This document shows, piece by piece, positions 16,552-25,949 of a DNA stretch of 64,000 nt (position 1 is its first letter; each line of letters opens with the position of its first letter). The position numbers were made by a program, and so were the translations under genes. Origin of the DNA: Aureicoccus marinus (GTDB lineage Bacteria; Bacteroidota; Bacteroidia; Flavobacteriales; Flavobacteriaceae); assembly GCF_002954325.1 (NCBI RefSeq), contig NZ_MQVX01000001.1:873546-937545 (forward strand). The letters are read 5' to 3'. A model generated the notes under the pieces. It was not told where the DNA came from and ran no database searches. It worked only from the letters and a program-made list of their open reading frames with translations.

Positions 16552-17790
16552 ATGGAGACTTCGACGAATCCACCTGAACTTTCGGTTAAAAAAAGTGACC
16601 GAATCATACTGATTGATGCCCTGAGAGGCTTTGCTCTAGCGGGAATTGTCTTTACCCATATGTTTGAGCATTATATGGCTTCGCCTATTCCAGTCGAAAA
16701 TGCCGAAATGATCAATCCAGGTCTGATCGATGAAATTCTCAGTGGTCTTTGCGATTTTCTGTTGCGAGGTAAGTTTTTTGCTTTATTCTCTTTTTTATTC
16801 GGTTTCTCTTTTTTTATTCAGATGGATAAGGGCTCCCAAAAAGGAGATTACTACGGCCTTACTTTTCTTCGGAGAATATTGATCCTGCTTGGAATAGGTT
16901 TTTTACACAGCTGTCTTTATCGAGGGGACATTCTCTTGATTTATGCACTTTTAGCCATCCCGCTTATCCCTTTTCACAAGGCGAGTTCTCGGTGGGTCTG
17001 GGCCTTTATCCTGTTGATCTTTTTAGGAGTACCTAGGTACCTGGTTTTCTACTTTAACGGAGGTGCACCCTTAATTCTGGACTATATTCTTATGCCGGAC
17101 AGCCCCGCGATTGCGGAATACTTCAAAATTTTGCAGACAGGAGACCCGATGACGGTATTTGTGGCCAATGCTTGGGAAGGAATCCTCTTTAAATTTGAAT
17201 TTCAGTGGGGAGTTATTTCGCGCGGGTACCTCACCTTCGCTTTCTTCCTGTTGGGCCTATGGGCGGGTCGCACCGGTTGGTTTAGGGACTACATCTTTCA
17301 GAAGCCACGCTTTAAAAGAGGATGGATTATTGGTCTTACTCTTATGATTATAAATAGTGTTGCAGCGGGTTTCATTTTTGATTCCGTTGGGGATTTCAAT
17401 GGCTTCAACAGTTGGGTTCTGATGTTGGGCTTGACGGCTTGGGACCTGGCCAATTTGGGTATGACACTCCTCTATATCAGTCTCTTTGTACTTGCATTCG
17501 CTACACCTAAAGGAGAAAGGAGGCTTTCCGTTTTTGTTCCTTACGGTAAAATGGCGCTCACCAACTACCTCCTTCAATCGGCTTTGGGCTCTATGGTCTA
17601 TTACGGCTGGGGCCTTGGTTTTGTAGGAACCTTACCGACACGCTATAGTTTTTTGCTCGCGATAGCCCTCATCGTCTTTCAAATGTGGTTGAGTGCCCTT
17701 TGGCTCAAATACTTCCGCTATGGACCGATTGAGTGGCTCTGGCGAAGTTTGACTCATTTTAAACGTTATCCTCTGCGATTTAACGAGTAA
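16552..17790 (+). CDS. DUF418 family polytopic membrane protein (YeiB-like)
   Basis: This 412-residue inner-membrane protein has roughly ten hydrophobic segments. It opens with a cytoplasmic tail and RIILIDALRGFALAGIVF, the hallmark of the DUF418/YeiB group, related to acyltransferase-3-type membrane proteins. The C-terminal DUF418 segment is seen in PYGKMALTNYLLQSALG and GPIEWLWRSLT. Homologues are thought to move or modify small molecules, but no substrate is established. The gene is followed after 12 bases by another membrane protein on the same strand. Confidence 0.88.
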   Translation: METSTNPPELSVKKSDRIILIDALRGFALAGIVFTHMFEHYMASPIPVENAEMINPGLIDEILSGLCDFLLRGKFFALFSFLFGFSFFIQMDKGSQKGDYYGLTFLRRILILLGIGFLHSCLYRGDILLIYALLAIPLIPFHKASSRWVWAFILLIFLGVPRYLVFYFNGGAPLILDYILMPDSPAIAEYFKILQTGDPMTVFVANAWEGILFKFEFQWGVISRGYLTFAFFLLGLWAGRTGWFRDYIFQKPRFKRGWIIGLTLMIINSVAAGFIFDSVGDFNGFNSWVLMLGLTAWDLANLGMTLLYISLFVLAFATPKGERRLSVFVPYGKMALTNYLLQSALGSMVYYGWGLGFVGTLPTRYSFLLAIALIVFQMWLSALWLKYFRYGPIEWLWRSLTHFKRYPLRFNE

Positions 17791-17802
17791 ACTGGGCTTC
17801 GA

Positions 17803-18375
17803 ATGACTTTTTTGCGTTCTTGGATGTCCCAAATTATAAGAATGTTACTTATGCGTGCAAAGTGGTCTATTTACCTTCTCCTATTTTTTAATGCAACATT
17901 AATGGGACTCATAGTGATCAGTGATTTTTATAGTCTGTTCACGGATGAGTTCTATGTCCTCAAAAAAGAAAACTACCTCACCTTGTTGGTTGCCCTTCCT
18001 TACTGGCTTTATTTGGTCGTGGTGGGATTAAAAATACAGCAGGAAGAAAATACCGATCCTGCGATGCGCAACCTGGAATTCTTGGTGTATTTCGCCTTAG
18101 CTGGTGGTTTGTGGCAGGTGTGGACCGTCTATCGTGATTGGAGCCAGTATGCCGAGTTGCAACAACATTATATCCTGCCAGAAAGTTTTTACCCCATGGG
18201 GATAGCCATTTTAAGTTCTTTCGCTCTGCTTTACCTCTTTAGCCTGTACACCTTCAATGTACGTAAACGACATATTGGGCCCTATCGACGGGATCAATGG
18301 GAAGAAAGCTTTGAAGCCTGGGAAGAATTCAGCCTTGGACAAGAAGGGGAAGTTCCTTTAGATCAGGCCGATTAG
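17803..18375 (+). CDS. Unknown membrane protein with about four helices
   Basis: This 190-residue protein has hydrophobic stretches at about 22-44, 62-80, 94-110 and 135-155, separated by short charged loops. It ends in an acidic cytoplasmic tail rich in Glu and Trp. I do not recognise a family. Three Met codons near the start leave the exact N-terminus open, since ATG at 17827 or 17842 would also keep all helices. It lies 12 bases after the DUF418 gene and is probably co-transcribed with it. Its stop overlaps the stop of the ATPase gene on the other strand by 4 bases. Confidence 0.7.
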   Translation: MTFLRSWMSQIIRMLLMRAKWSIYLLLFFNATLMGLIVISDFYSLFTDEFYVLKKENYLTLLVALPYWLYLVVVGLKIQQEENTDPAMRNLEFLVYFALAGGLWQVWTVYRDWSQYAELQQHYILPESFYPMGIAILSSFALLYLFSLYTFNVRKRHIGPYRRDQWEESFEAWEEFSLGQEGEVPLDQAD

Positions 18376-19835
18376 AGGTCTCTCAAGTAGCCTGAATACA
18401 AGTCGTTGATCTGAATACCTTGTTTGATTTTCTGTTTACTGAGCTTTTTGTGTGCGACTAGGCCCCACAAAACCATTTCTTTTACAAAATAACGGTCATC
18501 TTCTGACAGATCAGGTTGGTGCTCCTTGAGTAATTGATTCAAAGGAGGTATACCATCCAGTGTTTCCCTGTATTCGGCATCGCTGAATTGATCCAGTAAT
18601 TCGAAGCCCTGTTGTTCAAAGAACCAGTGAAGTAATTCATCATAGGCCGTTGGTTCTCCTTTCTTCTCGATCTTTTCAATCTTCGGAAAATACTCCGGAA
18701 AGATGGATTTTATCGCTTCTTCGATCAGCATTTCTGCTACACTTCCGGCTCCTTCCTGCTCGCCTTCGTAGACCAATTCTACCTTACCCGTAATCGCCGG
18801 AATCACCCCTTGAAAATCACTTACCCGTATACTTGTTTTGCTGTCGCCTGATTTCAAAGCCCTGTGTTCTGCCGTACTCAATAAGTTCTCAAAAGCGGTG
18901 ATACTCAAACGGGCACTCACCCCACTCTTGGCATCGACATACTCACTATCGCGGGCTTCAAAACTGATTTGTTCCAGCAGATCTCTCGCAATATCGGGCA
19001 CATAAATGCCTTCATTTTGCCGTGGGTCAGCGGCGGCTTCCTGAGCGGTTATTTTTCTTGCGATCTCCCTGTTTTCAGGATAATGGGTTAGAATCTGGGA
19101 GCCTATACGGTCTTTTAGAGGGGTTACGATGCTTCCCCGGTTCGTATAATCTTCAGGGTTTGCGGTAAATATAAATTGTACATCAAGTGGCAGTCTTACT
19201 TTAAAGCCTCTGATCTGTATATCGCCTTCCTGAAGGATGTTGAAAAGAGAAACCTGAATACGCGCCTGTAAATCGGGAAGCTCATTAATCACAAACAAGC
19301 ACCGATTCGCTCGGGGTATCATGCCGTAATGGATGACCCGGTCATCAGCGTAAGAAAGCTTTAAGGAAGCGGCTTTAATTGGGTCGACATCTCCAATAAG
19401 GTCAGCAACAGTTACATCCGGCGTAGCGAGCTTTTCGTAAAAACGCTCATCGCGGTGTAACCAGGATATGGGAGTATCGTCCCCTTTTTCTTCCATGAGC
19501 TCACGAGCAAAGCGAGATAAGGGGGCTAAAGGGTCATCGTGAATCTCTGAGCCCGCTACAAAAGGAATCCATTCGTCTAGTAAGCCCGTCATCTGTCGTG
19601 CCAGTCGGGTTTTTGCCTGCCCTCTAAGCCCTAATAAGTTGATGTTGTGACGCGATAAAATTGCTCTTTCCAATTCTGGAATAACGCTGTCTTCATAGCC
19701 CCAAATGCCTACAAAAACTTCTTCTCCATCCTTCATTCTCTGCAGAAGGTTATCCCGCAATTCATCTTTAATTTTCTTTGACTGGTACCCCTGCGCTTTG
19801 AGCTGGCCGAGTGTACTTATTGTTGGAGTGCTCAT
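18372..19835 (-). CDS. AAA+ ATPase of the magnesium-chelatase ChlI/MoxR type
   Basis: This 487-residue cytoplasmic AAA+ protein has a Walker A-like LLGLRGQAKTRLAR near residue 68, a Walker B-like CLFVINELPDL, and a sensor-1 region QFIFTANPEDYTNRG. Walker A carries GQAKT in place of GxGKT, and Walker B ends in NE rather than DE. Both changes occur in the chelatase-like subgroup found with VWA partners. Its ATG overlaps the stop of the VWA gene. No porphyrin or bacteriochlorophyll gene is nearby, so a chelatase role in pigment synthesis is unlikely. Chaperone-like remodelling, as in MoxR-VWA pairs, is more plausible. Confidence 0.88.
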   Translation of the reverse strand: MSTPTISTLGQLKAQGYQSKKIKDELRDNLLQRMKDGEEVFVGIWGYEDSVIPELERAILSRHNINLLGLRGQAKTRLARQMTGLLDEWIPFVAGSEIHDDPLAPLSRFARELMEEKGDDTPISWLHRDERFYEKLATPDVTVADLIGDVDPIKAASLKLSYADDRVIHYGMIPRANRCLFVINELPDLQARIQVSLFNILQEGDIQIRGFKVRLPLDVQFIFTANPEDYTNRGSIVTPLKDRIGSQILTHYPENREIARKITAQEAAADPRQNEGIYVPDIARDLLEQISFEARDSEYVDAKSGVSARLSITAFENLLSTAEHRALKSGDSKTSIRVSDFQGVIPAITGKVELVYEGEQEGAGSVAEMLIEEAIKSIFPEYFPKIEKIEKKGEPTAYDELLHWFFEQQGFELLDQFSDAEYRETLDGIPPLNQLLKEHQPDLSEDDRYFVKEMVLWGLVAHKKLSKQKIKQGIQINDLYSGYLRDL

Positions 19836-20992
19836 TAGCCTTTAATTCTTTTTTTTCTGTTTTGTTCATAGTCTTCGAATATCATCTCTCCCAGTCCCTT
19901 CAGGCCTGTATAAAAAGCCTTGCCCCGATTGGCCTCGGTAAAAGCTCTTACAAATTGCATCAGATAAGGATCTTGAGCAATCATGAAGGTGGTGATGGGG
20001 ATGTGAAGTTTTCGTGCTGCCCGCGCCATGGAATAGCAACGCTCGACAATGTGCTCATCCAAACCGACACTGTTTTTATAGTATTCCCCGTTGGGTAAGC
20101 GAATGCAACTCGGCTTCCCGTCAGTGATCATAAAGATTTGTTTGTTGGTATTGCGTTTGCGACGAAGCAAGTCCATAGCCAATTGCAAACCAGCAACGGT
20201 ATTGGTATGATAAGGCCCCACCTTGAGGTAGGGTAATTCTTGAATAGGAATTGGCCAGGCATCGTTTCCGAATACCAAGATATCCAAAGTGTCTTTGGGA
20301 TAGCGGGTGGTGATCAATTCTGCCAGGGCCATGGCTACCTTTTTGGCTGGAGTGATCCGGTCTTCTCCGTACAGGATCATGGAATGGCTGATGTCAATCA
20401 TCAAGACGGTACTCATCTGGGATTTGTGTTCTGTGTCTTCTATGACCAAATCGTCTTCCCGGAGTACGAAATCATCATAGCCTCTTTTGATTTGGGCGTT
20501 CTTGATGCTTTCAGTCATCGAAATTTGCTCTAAGCTATCGCCAAAACGATACTCCCTATAATCTCCGGTATGTTCGTCTCCTTTCCCGCTATGTTTACTT
20601 TTGTGGCTGCCCCGACCACTTTTTTTAATCTTTCCAAAGATCTGATCCAGAGCACGTCTTCGAAGGATGCGTTCCAGTTTAGCGGACATTTCCAGCTGGC
20701 CTCTTCCCGGTCCTTCGTCTCCTTCTTCTCCGTCTCCACCTCCCCCGTCCTCGGGATCGATTTCTTCTCGGAGATAGCCTTTGGCCTTCAAGTCTTCAAT
20801 AAAGTCTTCGAGGGTATAATTCTCGTCGGTGAGTTGGTATTCCTTGTCCAGCTGTTCCAACCAGTCTAGGGCTTCCTCGACATCTCCAGAAGTGTGTGTA
20901 ATCAATTCTTGAAAGATATCGAAAAGCTTCTCAAAGGGGCTGAGATGCGGGTCCTCGTAGGGGGTAAAGCGAAAGCCGGAGAATTTTTTCAT
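19835..20992 (-). CDS. VWA-domain protein, partner of the downstream AAA+ ATPase
   Basis: This 385-residue cytoplasmic protein has a helical N-terminal half, an acidic Gly/Asp/Glu linker near residues 83-97, a basic region, and a C-terminal von Willebrand A domain from about residue 190. The MIDAS motif DISHS and the later Thr/Asp in MITDGKPS indicate an intact metal site. The pairing of a chelatase-type ATPase with a VWA protein, with overlapping stop and start codons, resembles ChlI/ChlD or MoxR/VWA modules. The substrate or client is unknown. Confidence 0.88.
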   Translation of the reverse strand: MKKFSGFRFTPYEDPHLSPFEKLFDIFQELITHTSGDVEEALDWLEQLDKEYQLTDENYTLEDFIEDLKAKGYLREEIDPEDGGGGDGEEGDEGPGRGQLEMSAKLERILRRRALDQIFGKIKKSGRGSHKSKHSGKGDEHTGDYREYRFGDSLEQISMTESIKNAQIKRGYDDFVLREDDLVIEDTEHKSQMSTVLMIDISHSMILYGEDRITPAKKVAMALAELITTRYPKDTLDILVFGNDAWPIPIQELPYLKVGPYHTNTVAGLQLAMDLLRRKRNTNKQIFMITDGKPSCIRLPNGEYYKNSVGLDEHIVERCYSMARAARKLHIPITTFMIAQDPYLMQFVRAFTEANRGKAFYTGLKGLGEMIFEDYEQNRKKRIKG

Positions 20993-21068
20993 AGCGAATA
21001 TTAAAATTACGGCATTTTCATTCGACTGACCTCATTTTAATGAAGTCTTAACGCTCCGGGGGTTCAGA

Positions 21069-21670
21069 CTACTTGGCCCTTCCTTGAAGTACCTCCACAA
21101 CGTCTTGTAATCGGTGGCCCTTTGCCTGTAACAGCATGAGGTAATGAAACAACAAATCAGCGGACTCATTCAAGAACAGTTCTGTATTGTCGTCTTTGGC
21201 TTCAATGACCACTTCGACCGCCTCTTCCCCTACTTTCTGAGCGATCTTGTTTAAGCCTTTGCCGAAAAGACGCTTCACATAACTTTCGTCTCCGCTACTG
21301 GTTCTTCTTTGCTCAATGGTGTCTTCCAGGTGACTGATGAACCCGAAATGACCTTGGTTGTCTTCTCCCCAGCAGGTATCCGTTCCTTTGTGGCAGGTCG
21401 GGCCCACTGGATTGGCTTTGACCAATAGGGCATCGGAGTCGCAATCGACCTTGATCTCTGCGAGTTCCAGAAAGTTTCCACTCTCCTCTCCTTTGGTCCA
21501 CAGGCGTTTTTAGATCGACTGAAAAAAGTCACTTTCTGGCTGGCTAAGGTCTTGTCCAGGGCATCTTGGTTCATATACCCCAGCATCAATACCTGGCGGG
21601 TCTCTTGGTCTTGAACAATGGCCGGTACTAAGGCATCTGGGAATTTCTGAAAGTCTACGTTAAGGCTCAT
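21069..21670 (-). CDS. hisIE: Bifunctional PRA-CH/PRA-PH enzyme, frameshifted in this sequence
   Basis: The N-terminal PRA-cyclohydrolase part begins [12 protein letters not shown] and is intact to FFSRSK. The frame is then lost at the A5 run (21505-21509). One more A gives [17 protein letters not shown], the conserved HisI sequence, and joins the rest ([19 protein letters not shown], with the zinc Cys/His set). The C-terminal HisE pyrophosphohydrolase domain is complete ([21 protein letters not shown]). The corrected length is 200 residues, normal for the fusion. Steps 2 and 3 of histidine synthesis are carried out. It is the last gene of the operon and overlaps hisF by 4 bases. Confidence 0.93.
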
Positions 21671-22443
21671 GAATTTTCTGTTTTATAGGCTTGACGCACT
21701 GGAATATTGTTTTGAAAAAGGGCATTTTTTACTTCCGCCAGAGATACTTCTTTGTAGTGAAATATGCTGGCTGCTAAGGCCGCATCAGCTTTGCCTTGCT
21801 GAAAGGCATCGACAAAGTGTTCTGCAGAGCCGGCACCACCGGAGGCAATGACAGGGATGGGTAAGAGCTCGTTCATTTGGGCTAAGGCTTCCAAGGCAAA
21901 ACCGGCCTTGGTTCCATCGTGGTCCATAGAGGTAAACAGGATTTCGCCTGCTCCTCTTTCACTGGCTTCTTTAGCCCAGCCAAAAAGATCGCGTTCTGTA
22001 GCTTGTTTTCCTCCTACTAAATGCACCTTCCAACCCGCGTCTGTTTGACGAGCATCAATGGCGACGACCACACATTGAGAGCCAAACTTAGAGGCTAATT
22101 CGTCTATGAGTTCGGGCCGTTTAAAGGCGGAAGAGTTAATGGATATCTTATCGGCTCCTTTTTGGAGTAAAATGTCTACATCTTCCACAGAAGAAATACC
22201 TCCTCCCACCGTAAAAGGAATATCGATCCGTTCTCCTACCCGATAGACCAGATCGGCTAAGGTCTTCCGCTTTTCTTCCGTTGCGGTAATATCCAAAAAA
22301 ACCAATTCATCAGCTCCTTGTTCGGAGTAGAGAGCAGCGAGTTCCACCGGGTCTCCCGCATCGCGTAATTCCAGAAAGTTTACACCCTTAACGGTACGAC
22401 CGTCTTTGATATCCAGGCAAGGGATAATTCTCTTTGTCAACAT
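21667..22443 (-). CDS. hisF: Imidazole glycerol phosphate synthase, cyclase subunit
   Basis: This (beta/alpha)8-barrel protein forms the active complex with HisH, using ammonia to turn PRFAR into imidazole glycerol phosphate and AICAR. ATG at 22443 ([16 protein letters not shown]) is chosen, since the longer frame adds 23 unrelated residues that overlap hisA. The catalytic acids are in CLDIKDGR and VVAIDARQ. Phosphate-binding loops are FTVGGGISS and IASGGAGS. It starts 4 bases after the hisA stop and overlaps hisIE. Confidence 0.97.
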   Translation of the reverse strand: MLTKRIIPCLDIKDGRTVKGVNFLELRDAGDPVELAALYSEQGADELVFLDITATEEKRKTLADLVYRVGERIDIPFTVGGGISSVEDVDILLQKGADKISINSSAFKRPELIDELASKFGSQCVVVAIDARQTDAGWKVHLVGGKQATERDLFGWAKEASERGAGEILFTSMDHDGTKAGFALEALAQMNELLPIPVIASGGAGSAEHFVDAFQQGKADAALAASIFHYKEVSLAEVKNALFQNNIPVRQAYKTENS

Positions 22444-22447
22444 AGGT

Positions 22448-23163
22448 CTACTGGTTGAGTGCAGCCATTTCTGCAGGAGTAATTTTGTTTTCGTAAAAGG
22501 CCTTGCCGACAATGGCGGATTCGCACCCCATTTTTTTCAAAGCCATCAAATCTTCTTTGTGTCTTACTCCGCCACTAGCAATAAGGTGAATTGAAAATTG
22601 CTCTAACAGTTCGCGATACAGCTCAAATGAAGGCCCTGCCATCATCCCGTCTTTCTGAATATCAGTACACAAAATGTAAGGTGTTCCGAATGTCTGGTAG
22701 GATTTTAAAAAGTCTTCCAAACTCAATTCACTGAGTTTTTGCCAGCCCGCCACCGCAATTTTTCTTTGGTTGGTATCGGCGCCAATAACCCATCTCTCTA
22801 GGCCATAGTCTCGAATCCATCGGCTGACCAATTCTGGATTTTTTACGGCCAGACTGCCTAATACCAGCTGGTTAGCACCCAAATCAAAGCACTTTTTTAC
22901 CTCTTCTTCGGTTTTTATTCCACCCCCAAAGTCAACCTTCAGGTCTGTGTTTTTCGTGATGCTTTCTAAAACCGCGTAATTGACTACCTGCCTTTTTTGG
23001 CTCCATCCAGATCCACCAGATGCAAGTGTGTTAGGCCCGCCTCCTGAAATTCAAGGGCGACCTCTAAAGGGTTTTCGCGGTAGGTGTTTTTTTGGCTGTA
23101 GTCCCCTTGGGTAAGGCGTACACATTGGCCACCGATTATATCAATTGCCGGAATAACTCTCAT
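22448..23163 (-). CDS. hisA: Phosphoribosyl-formimino-AICAR-phosphate isomerase, frameshifted in this sequence
   Basis: ATG at 23163 overlaps the hisH stop as ATGA. The N-terminal half ([16 protein letters not shown] with the catalytic Asp, then [13 protein letters not shown]) ends at a stop codon at 22984-22986. Adding one G to the GG in GGCAGGTAG restores GRVVNYAV and a 238-residue barrel of normal size. The second catalytic Asp is in LCTDIQKDG, and a phosphate loop is in IASGGV. The enzyme opens the ProFAR ribose ring in step 4 of histidine synthesis. The gene is embedded in an otherwise intact operon, so decay is unlikely. Confidence 0.93.
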
Positions 23164-23750
23164 TCTGCTGTACTTTGTTCAATAAAGTTTTTCAAAATTC
23201 TTTGCCCGTAAGGACCGCTCTTTTCCGGGTGAAATTGACAGCCGTAAAAATTGTCTTTCTCCAAAGAGGCACTGTAAAGAATCCCGTAAGTGGTGGTCGC
23301 TGCGGTGTACTCGCTCAAGGCTGCGTAGTAGCTGTGAACCAGGTAAACATAGTCCTCGTCCAACCCATCGAACAAGGGAGATTTCAGTTGCTCAACTTTG
23401 TTCCAACCAATTTGTGGCACCTTGAGTTCGGAAGAAAAGCGCTTGACTTCAAGCGGGAATATTCCAAGGCCGGGGGTATCACCTTCTTCCGTGTGTTGAC
23501 ACATGAGCTGCATCCCAAGACAAATGCCTAAAACGGGTTGCTTTAATTCAGGAATGAGTTCCTGAAGACCGGATTCATTTAGCTTTTGCCAGGCCGCTTG
23601 CGCCTGCCCCACTCCAGGAAAAATAACCCGATCGGCGGCTTGTATTTGTTTTGGATCTCGACTAAGCATCCCTTCAACCCCTAGTCGCTTCAATGCGAAC
23701 TGTAGGCTTTGGATGTTGCCTGCTCCGTAATCGATGATAACTAGATTCAT
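23160..23750 (-). CDS. hisH: Imidazole glycerol phosphate synthase, glutaminase subunit
   Basis: This 196-residue class I glutamine amidotransferase supplies ammonia to HisF. The nucleophile Cys77 is in [10 protein letters not shown]. The His/Glu pair is in QFHPEKSG near the C-terminus. PGVGQA contains the oxyanion region loop. It starts 1 base after the hisB stop and overlaps the hisA start. Confidence 0.96.
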   Translation of the reverse strand: MNLVIIDYGAGNIQSLQFALKRLGVEGMLSRDPKQIQAADRVIFPGVGQAQAAWQKLNESGLQELIPELKQPVLGICLGMQLMCQHTEEGDTPGLGIFPLEVKRFSSELKVPQIGWNKVEQLKSPLFDGLDEDYVYLVHSYYAALSEYTAATTTYGILYSASLEKDNFYGCQFHPEKSGPYGQRILKNFIEQSTAE

Positions 23751-23751
23751 T

Positions 23752-24888
23752 TTATAGCGTTCCTTTGGTACTGGGAAGGATCATACGATCGGGATCCCGC
23801 TTAATCGCCATTTTGATGGCTTTCGCCCAGGCTTTAAACACAGATTCAATTTTGTGGTGTTCATTCTCTCCTTCCACTTCAATGTTCAGATTGGCTTTTG
23901 CCCCATCACAGAAGGACTTGAAGAAATGCGAGAACATTTCGGTGGGCATTTGCCCGATGTATTCCCGTTTAAAATCAGCTTTCCAGACCAGTTGAGCACG
24001 TCCGCCAAAATCGAGACTAACTTTGGCTTCCGATTCATCCATAGGCAACAAAAAGCCATAGCGTTCGACGCCCAATTTATTCCCAAGAGCTAAGCGGAAA
24101 GCCTCTCCCAGGGCAATTCCAGTGTCTTCAATGGTGTGGTGTTCATCCACTTCTAGGTCTCCGTCAACTTTTAAATCTAAATCGATCAGGCCGTGTCGAG
24201 CCAACTGATCCAGCATATGATCAAAAAAGGCCAAACCGGTATCGATCGTGCTCTGCCCAGTACCGTCCAGGTTCAAGCTTAGTTTGATTTTGGTTTCTCG
24301 GGTATTGCGCTCCCATTCCGTCTGGCGAGTAGGAAGGGCTAAATGCCGGTAAATCGCTTCCCAGTCCATGGTTCTCAGAGCAATGCTACTTTCGAGTTCC
24401 GCCTGACTTCCTTGGAGTTCTTCCGCAGCCAATTGCCCAGCATTACCGATCAGAATACCTTTTGCGCCCAAGTTTTTGGCCAGCTCCATATCCGTTAACC
24501 GATCGCCAATCACATAGGAGTTTTCCAGATCGTATTCCTCCGAGAAATAATCCGTCAGCATCCCGGTGGCCGGCTTGCGGTTGGGAGACTTTTCTTCCGG
24601 AAAACTTCGGTCGATAAAGACCCGATCAAATCGAATGCCCTCTCCCTCCAAACTTTTCATCACCAGGTTGTGGATCGGCCAAAAGATTTCTTCCGGATAC
24701 CCCTCTCCTCCTAATCCATCCTGGTTGGTCACCATAACCAACTCAAAATTCATCTCTCTCACGATTCGCCCCAGGTAAGTAAATACACCCGGGTAAAAGG
24801 AAAGCTTTTCTATGGTGTCGATTTGATAATCAGCCGGTTCATGGATCAGGGTTCCGTCCCGGTCAATAAAGAGAACTTTCTTTTTCAT
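23752..24888 (-). CDS. hisB: Bifunctional histidinol-phosphatase / imidazoleglycerol-phosphate dehydratase
   Basis: ATG at 24888 ([14 protein letters not shown]) overlaps the hisC stop as ATGA, so the longer upstream frame is rejected. Residues 1-165 are a HAD-type phosphatase with nucleophile Asp9 and Asp11. The C-terminal 200 residues are the manganese-dependent dehydratase, with [23 protein letters not shown] and FFKSFCDGA plus EHHKIE. The fusion is common in Bacteroidota and Enterobacteria. It catalyses two non-adjacent steps, the dehydration of IGP and the dephosphorylation of histidinol phosphate. Confidence 0.97.
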   Translation of the reverse strand: MKKKVLFIDRDGTLIHEPADYQIDTIEKLSFYPGVFTYLGRIVREMNFELVMVTNQDGLGGEGYPEEIFWPIHNLVMKSLEGEGIRFDRVFIDRSFPEEKSPNRKPATGMLTDYFSEEYDLENSYVIGDRLTDMELAKNLGAKGILIGNAGQLAAEELQGSQAELESSIALRTMDWEAIYRHLALPTRQTEWERNTRETKIKLSLNLDGTGQSTIDTGLAFFDHMLDQLARHGLIDLDLKVDGDLEVDEHHTIEDTGIALGEAFRLALGNKLGVERYGFLLPMDESEAKVSLDFGGRAQLVWKADFKREYIGQMPTEMFSHFFKSFCDGAKANLNIEVEGENEHHKIESVFKAWAKAIKMAIKRDPDRMILPSTKGTL

Positions 24889-25949
24889 GTGCTTTGCATT
24901 TGATTTAGCATGTCCAGCAATTGTTTGTTTTCTGATGGAGTACCCACCGTGATGCGAAGACAGTTCTCGCACCCGTGTTCTTTACTTCGGTTGCGCACAA
25001 CCACTCCCCGAGCCAACAGCTCATCGTAGCGTCTTTGGGCGTCGTCAACCCGAATGAGCAAAAAATTAGCGTCGGTCGGAAATACCTCTTCCACAAAACT
25101 GAATTGGGCCAAGGCCTGAGCCAATACGCTACGTTCTTGCAGTACTTCTGACACTTGGCGTTGTATTTCGTCCCAGGATTCTAATTGTTCTGAGCCTTGT
25201 AACTGGCTCAGGCTGTCAATATTATAAGGAGGTTTAATCCTTTTTAATAGGCTAATGATTTCGGGGTGTGCATAGGCAATTCCTAAACGCAAGCCAGCCA
25301 TTCCCCAAGCCTTCGAAAAGGTTTGGGTCACCACCAGGCGAGGGAATTCACTCAGGCGTTCTAGCCAGGAAGCCTGGGAAGAGAAATCGATATAGGCTTC
25401 ATCAATGACCACCAAACCAGGAAAAACTTCTAAGATCTTCTCAATTTCTTTCGCTGGAAAACTGTGTCCGGTCGGATTATTGGGTGAGCAGAACAAAAGC
25501 ATCTTCAAACCCTTGGGATCTTCTTCAACAGCACGAGTGATCTCCTGCATTGGCAATCGAAAGCCTGCTTGCAATGGCAATTCTTTGGCCTTAACGTTGT
25601 TGATTCCCGCCAGTACTTTGTACATCCCATAAGTGGGAGGCATGTAAACCACGGAGTCTTTCCCCGGTTCACAGAACGCCCGATACAGTAGATCAAGAAT
25701 CTCGTCACTTCCATTTCCGATCAGAATCTGTTCAGTAGCTACCTTTCTGATTGAGCTCAACTGATCTAATAGCTGTGGTGGCTGTGGTTGCGGATAGCGG
25801 TTAAAACCATTCGCGTAGGGGCTTTCATTGGCATCTAAGAATACATGATCCTGGATTCCCTTAAATTCATCCCGCGCACTGGAATAAGGAGACAACCTTT
25901 TGACATTTTCCCGGGCCAAGGCCTGAATTTCATTGACGGAAACACTCAT
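24885..25949 (-). CDS. hisC: Histidinol-phosphate aminotransferase
   Basis: This 354-residue fold-type I PLP enzyme converts imidazole acetol phosphate and glutamate to histidinol phosphate. The PLP lysine is in [25 protein letters not shown] and VIDEAYIDF are the cofactor-binding segments. The C-terminal substrate-binding arginine lies in NCLRITVGT. It overlaps hisD by 4 bases upstream and hisB downstream, in line with translational coupling along the operon. Confidence 0.96.
   Translation of the reverse strand: MSVSVNEIQALARENVKRLSPYSSARDEFKGIQDHVFLDANESPYANGFNRYPQPQPPQLLDQLSSIRKVATEQILIGNGSDEILDLLYRAFCEPGKDSVVYMPPTYGMYKVLAGINNVKAKELPLQAGFRLPMQEITRAVEEDPKGLKMLLFCSPNNPTGHSFPAKEIEKILEVFPGLVVIDEAYIDFSSQASWLERLSEFPRLVVTQTFSKAWGMAGLRLGIAYAHPEIISLLKRIKPPYNIDSLSQLQGSEQLESWDEIQRQVSEVLQERSVLAQALAQFSFVEEVFPTDANFLLIRVDDAQRRYDELLARGVVVRNRSKEHGCENCLRITVGTPSENKQLLDMLNQMQST

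Noticed and set aside
18372-20992. Magnesium chelatase for chlorophyll or cobalamin synthesis
   Set aside because: No third chelatase subunit or tetrapyrrole genes are present, and the Walker motifs differ from those of ChlI; the pair is treated as a MoxR/VWA-like module.
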